Source of the DNA: Deltaproteobacteria bacterium
Lineage (GTDB): Bacteria; Desulfobacterota; Syntrophia; Syntrophales; Smithellaceae
Direction: 5' to 3'
Length of the DNA stretch: 14,811 nucleotides
Assembly: GCA_009668925.1 (NCBI GenBank)
Contig: SBEK01000102.1
Location: 1 to 14,811, forward strand
Shown here: positions 14,748-14,811 of the stretch, piece after piece
Layout of the letters: every line of letters begins with the position of its first letter
How positions within the stretch are numbered: position 1 is the stretch's first letter
Notes under the pieces: generated by a model
What the model was told of the DNA's origin: nothing
What the model saw: only the letters and a program-made list of their open reading frames with translations
Databases searched by the model: none
Made by a program: the position numbers and the translations under genes

Positions 14748-14811
14748 AAATGCTCCCTCTTCACATCTTTTTGGATTAAAGTTTTCTACTGATCGAATTT
14801 TTTAGTTGTTT

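Noticed and set aside
14748..14811. A sigma54 promoter for the pilin gene, as in Geobacter
   Set aside because: I looked for GG-N10-GC and TGGCAC-N5-TTGCA in the 64 visible upstream bases and found neither. The promoter may lie beyond the window edge.

Overview
The window most likely comes from a Gram-negative, Desulfobacterota-type (former Deltaproteobacteria) chromosome, perhaps from the Syntrophus/Smithella side of that group. This is inferred from three things: the protein style of the type II secretion genes, the Geobacter/Syntrophus-like pilin, and the presence of several membrane GT-C/TPR proteins of a kind common in that phylum. No rRNA, tRNA or taxonomic marker is present, so the placement is tentative. 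I see no insertion sequence, phage gene, CRISPR array or RNA gene.

Region 1 (1-7300, minus strand) is a compact type II secretion (T2SS) operon transcribed right to left: gspE, gspF, gspH, gspI, gspJ, gspK, gspL and the 5' part of gspM, which runs off the left edge. Most junctions overlap by a few bases (gspE/F share one base, gspH/I 8 bases, gspI/J 3 bases, gspK/L about 29, gspL/M 17), which suggests translational coupling. Together these encode the cytoplasmic ATPase (E), the inner-membrane platform (F, L, M) and the minor pseudopilins (H, I, J, K). The major pseudopilin gene gspG (7583-8017) is not between gspF and gspH as in the textbook order. It is on the plus strand, divergent from gspE across a roughly 280-bp intergenic region that contains two inverted repeats and a perfect TTGACA. 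GspC, GspD, GspN and the prepilin peptidase GspO are not in the window.

Region 2 (8136-14249) holds three large, distantly related membrane proteins on alternating strands (minus, plus, minus). Each has an N-terminal multi-spanning GT-C-like domain with an Asp-Asp motif in the first extracytoplasmic loop and other shared motifs (HP-x-x-x-x-S, SKE or SKP, and an R-x-Y/W-x-x-P or RWLYFP element). Each ends in TPR repeats: seven, about three and seven. The architecture resembles the TMTC O-mannosyltransferases of animals and the many uncharacterised bacterial TPR membrane proteins. Substrates are unknown.

Region 3 (14318-14811, minus strand) is a single type IV pilin gene with a good ribosome-binding site and a strong intrinsic terminator, followed at once by a well-formed sigma70-type promoter for the third GT-C/TPR gene. 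The mature pilin is short (108 residues) and rich in Phe/Tyr, with the aromatic spacing of candidate conductive pilins.

Working model (inference): a T2SS and a type IV pilin, six prepilin-peptidase substrates in all, flank a cluster of three putative extracytoplasmic glycosyltransferases. These could modify pilin, pseudopilin or secreted proteins. The cluster is the part of the window most worth testing.
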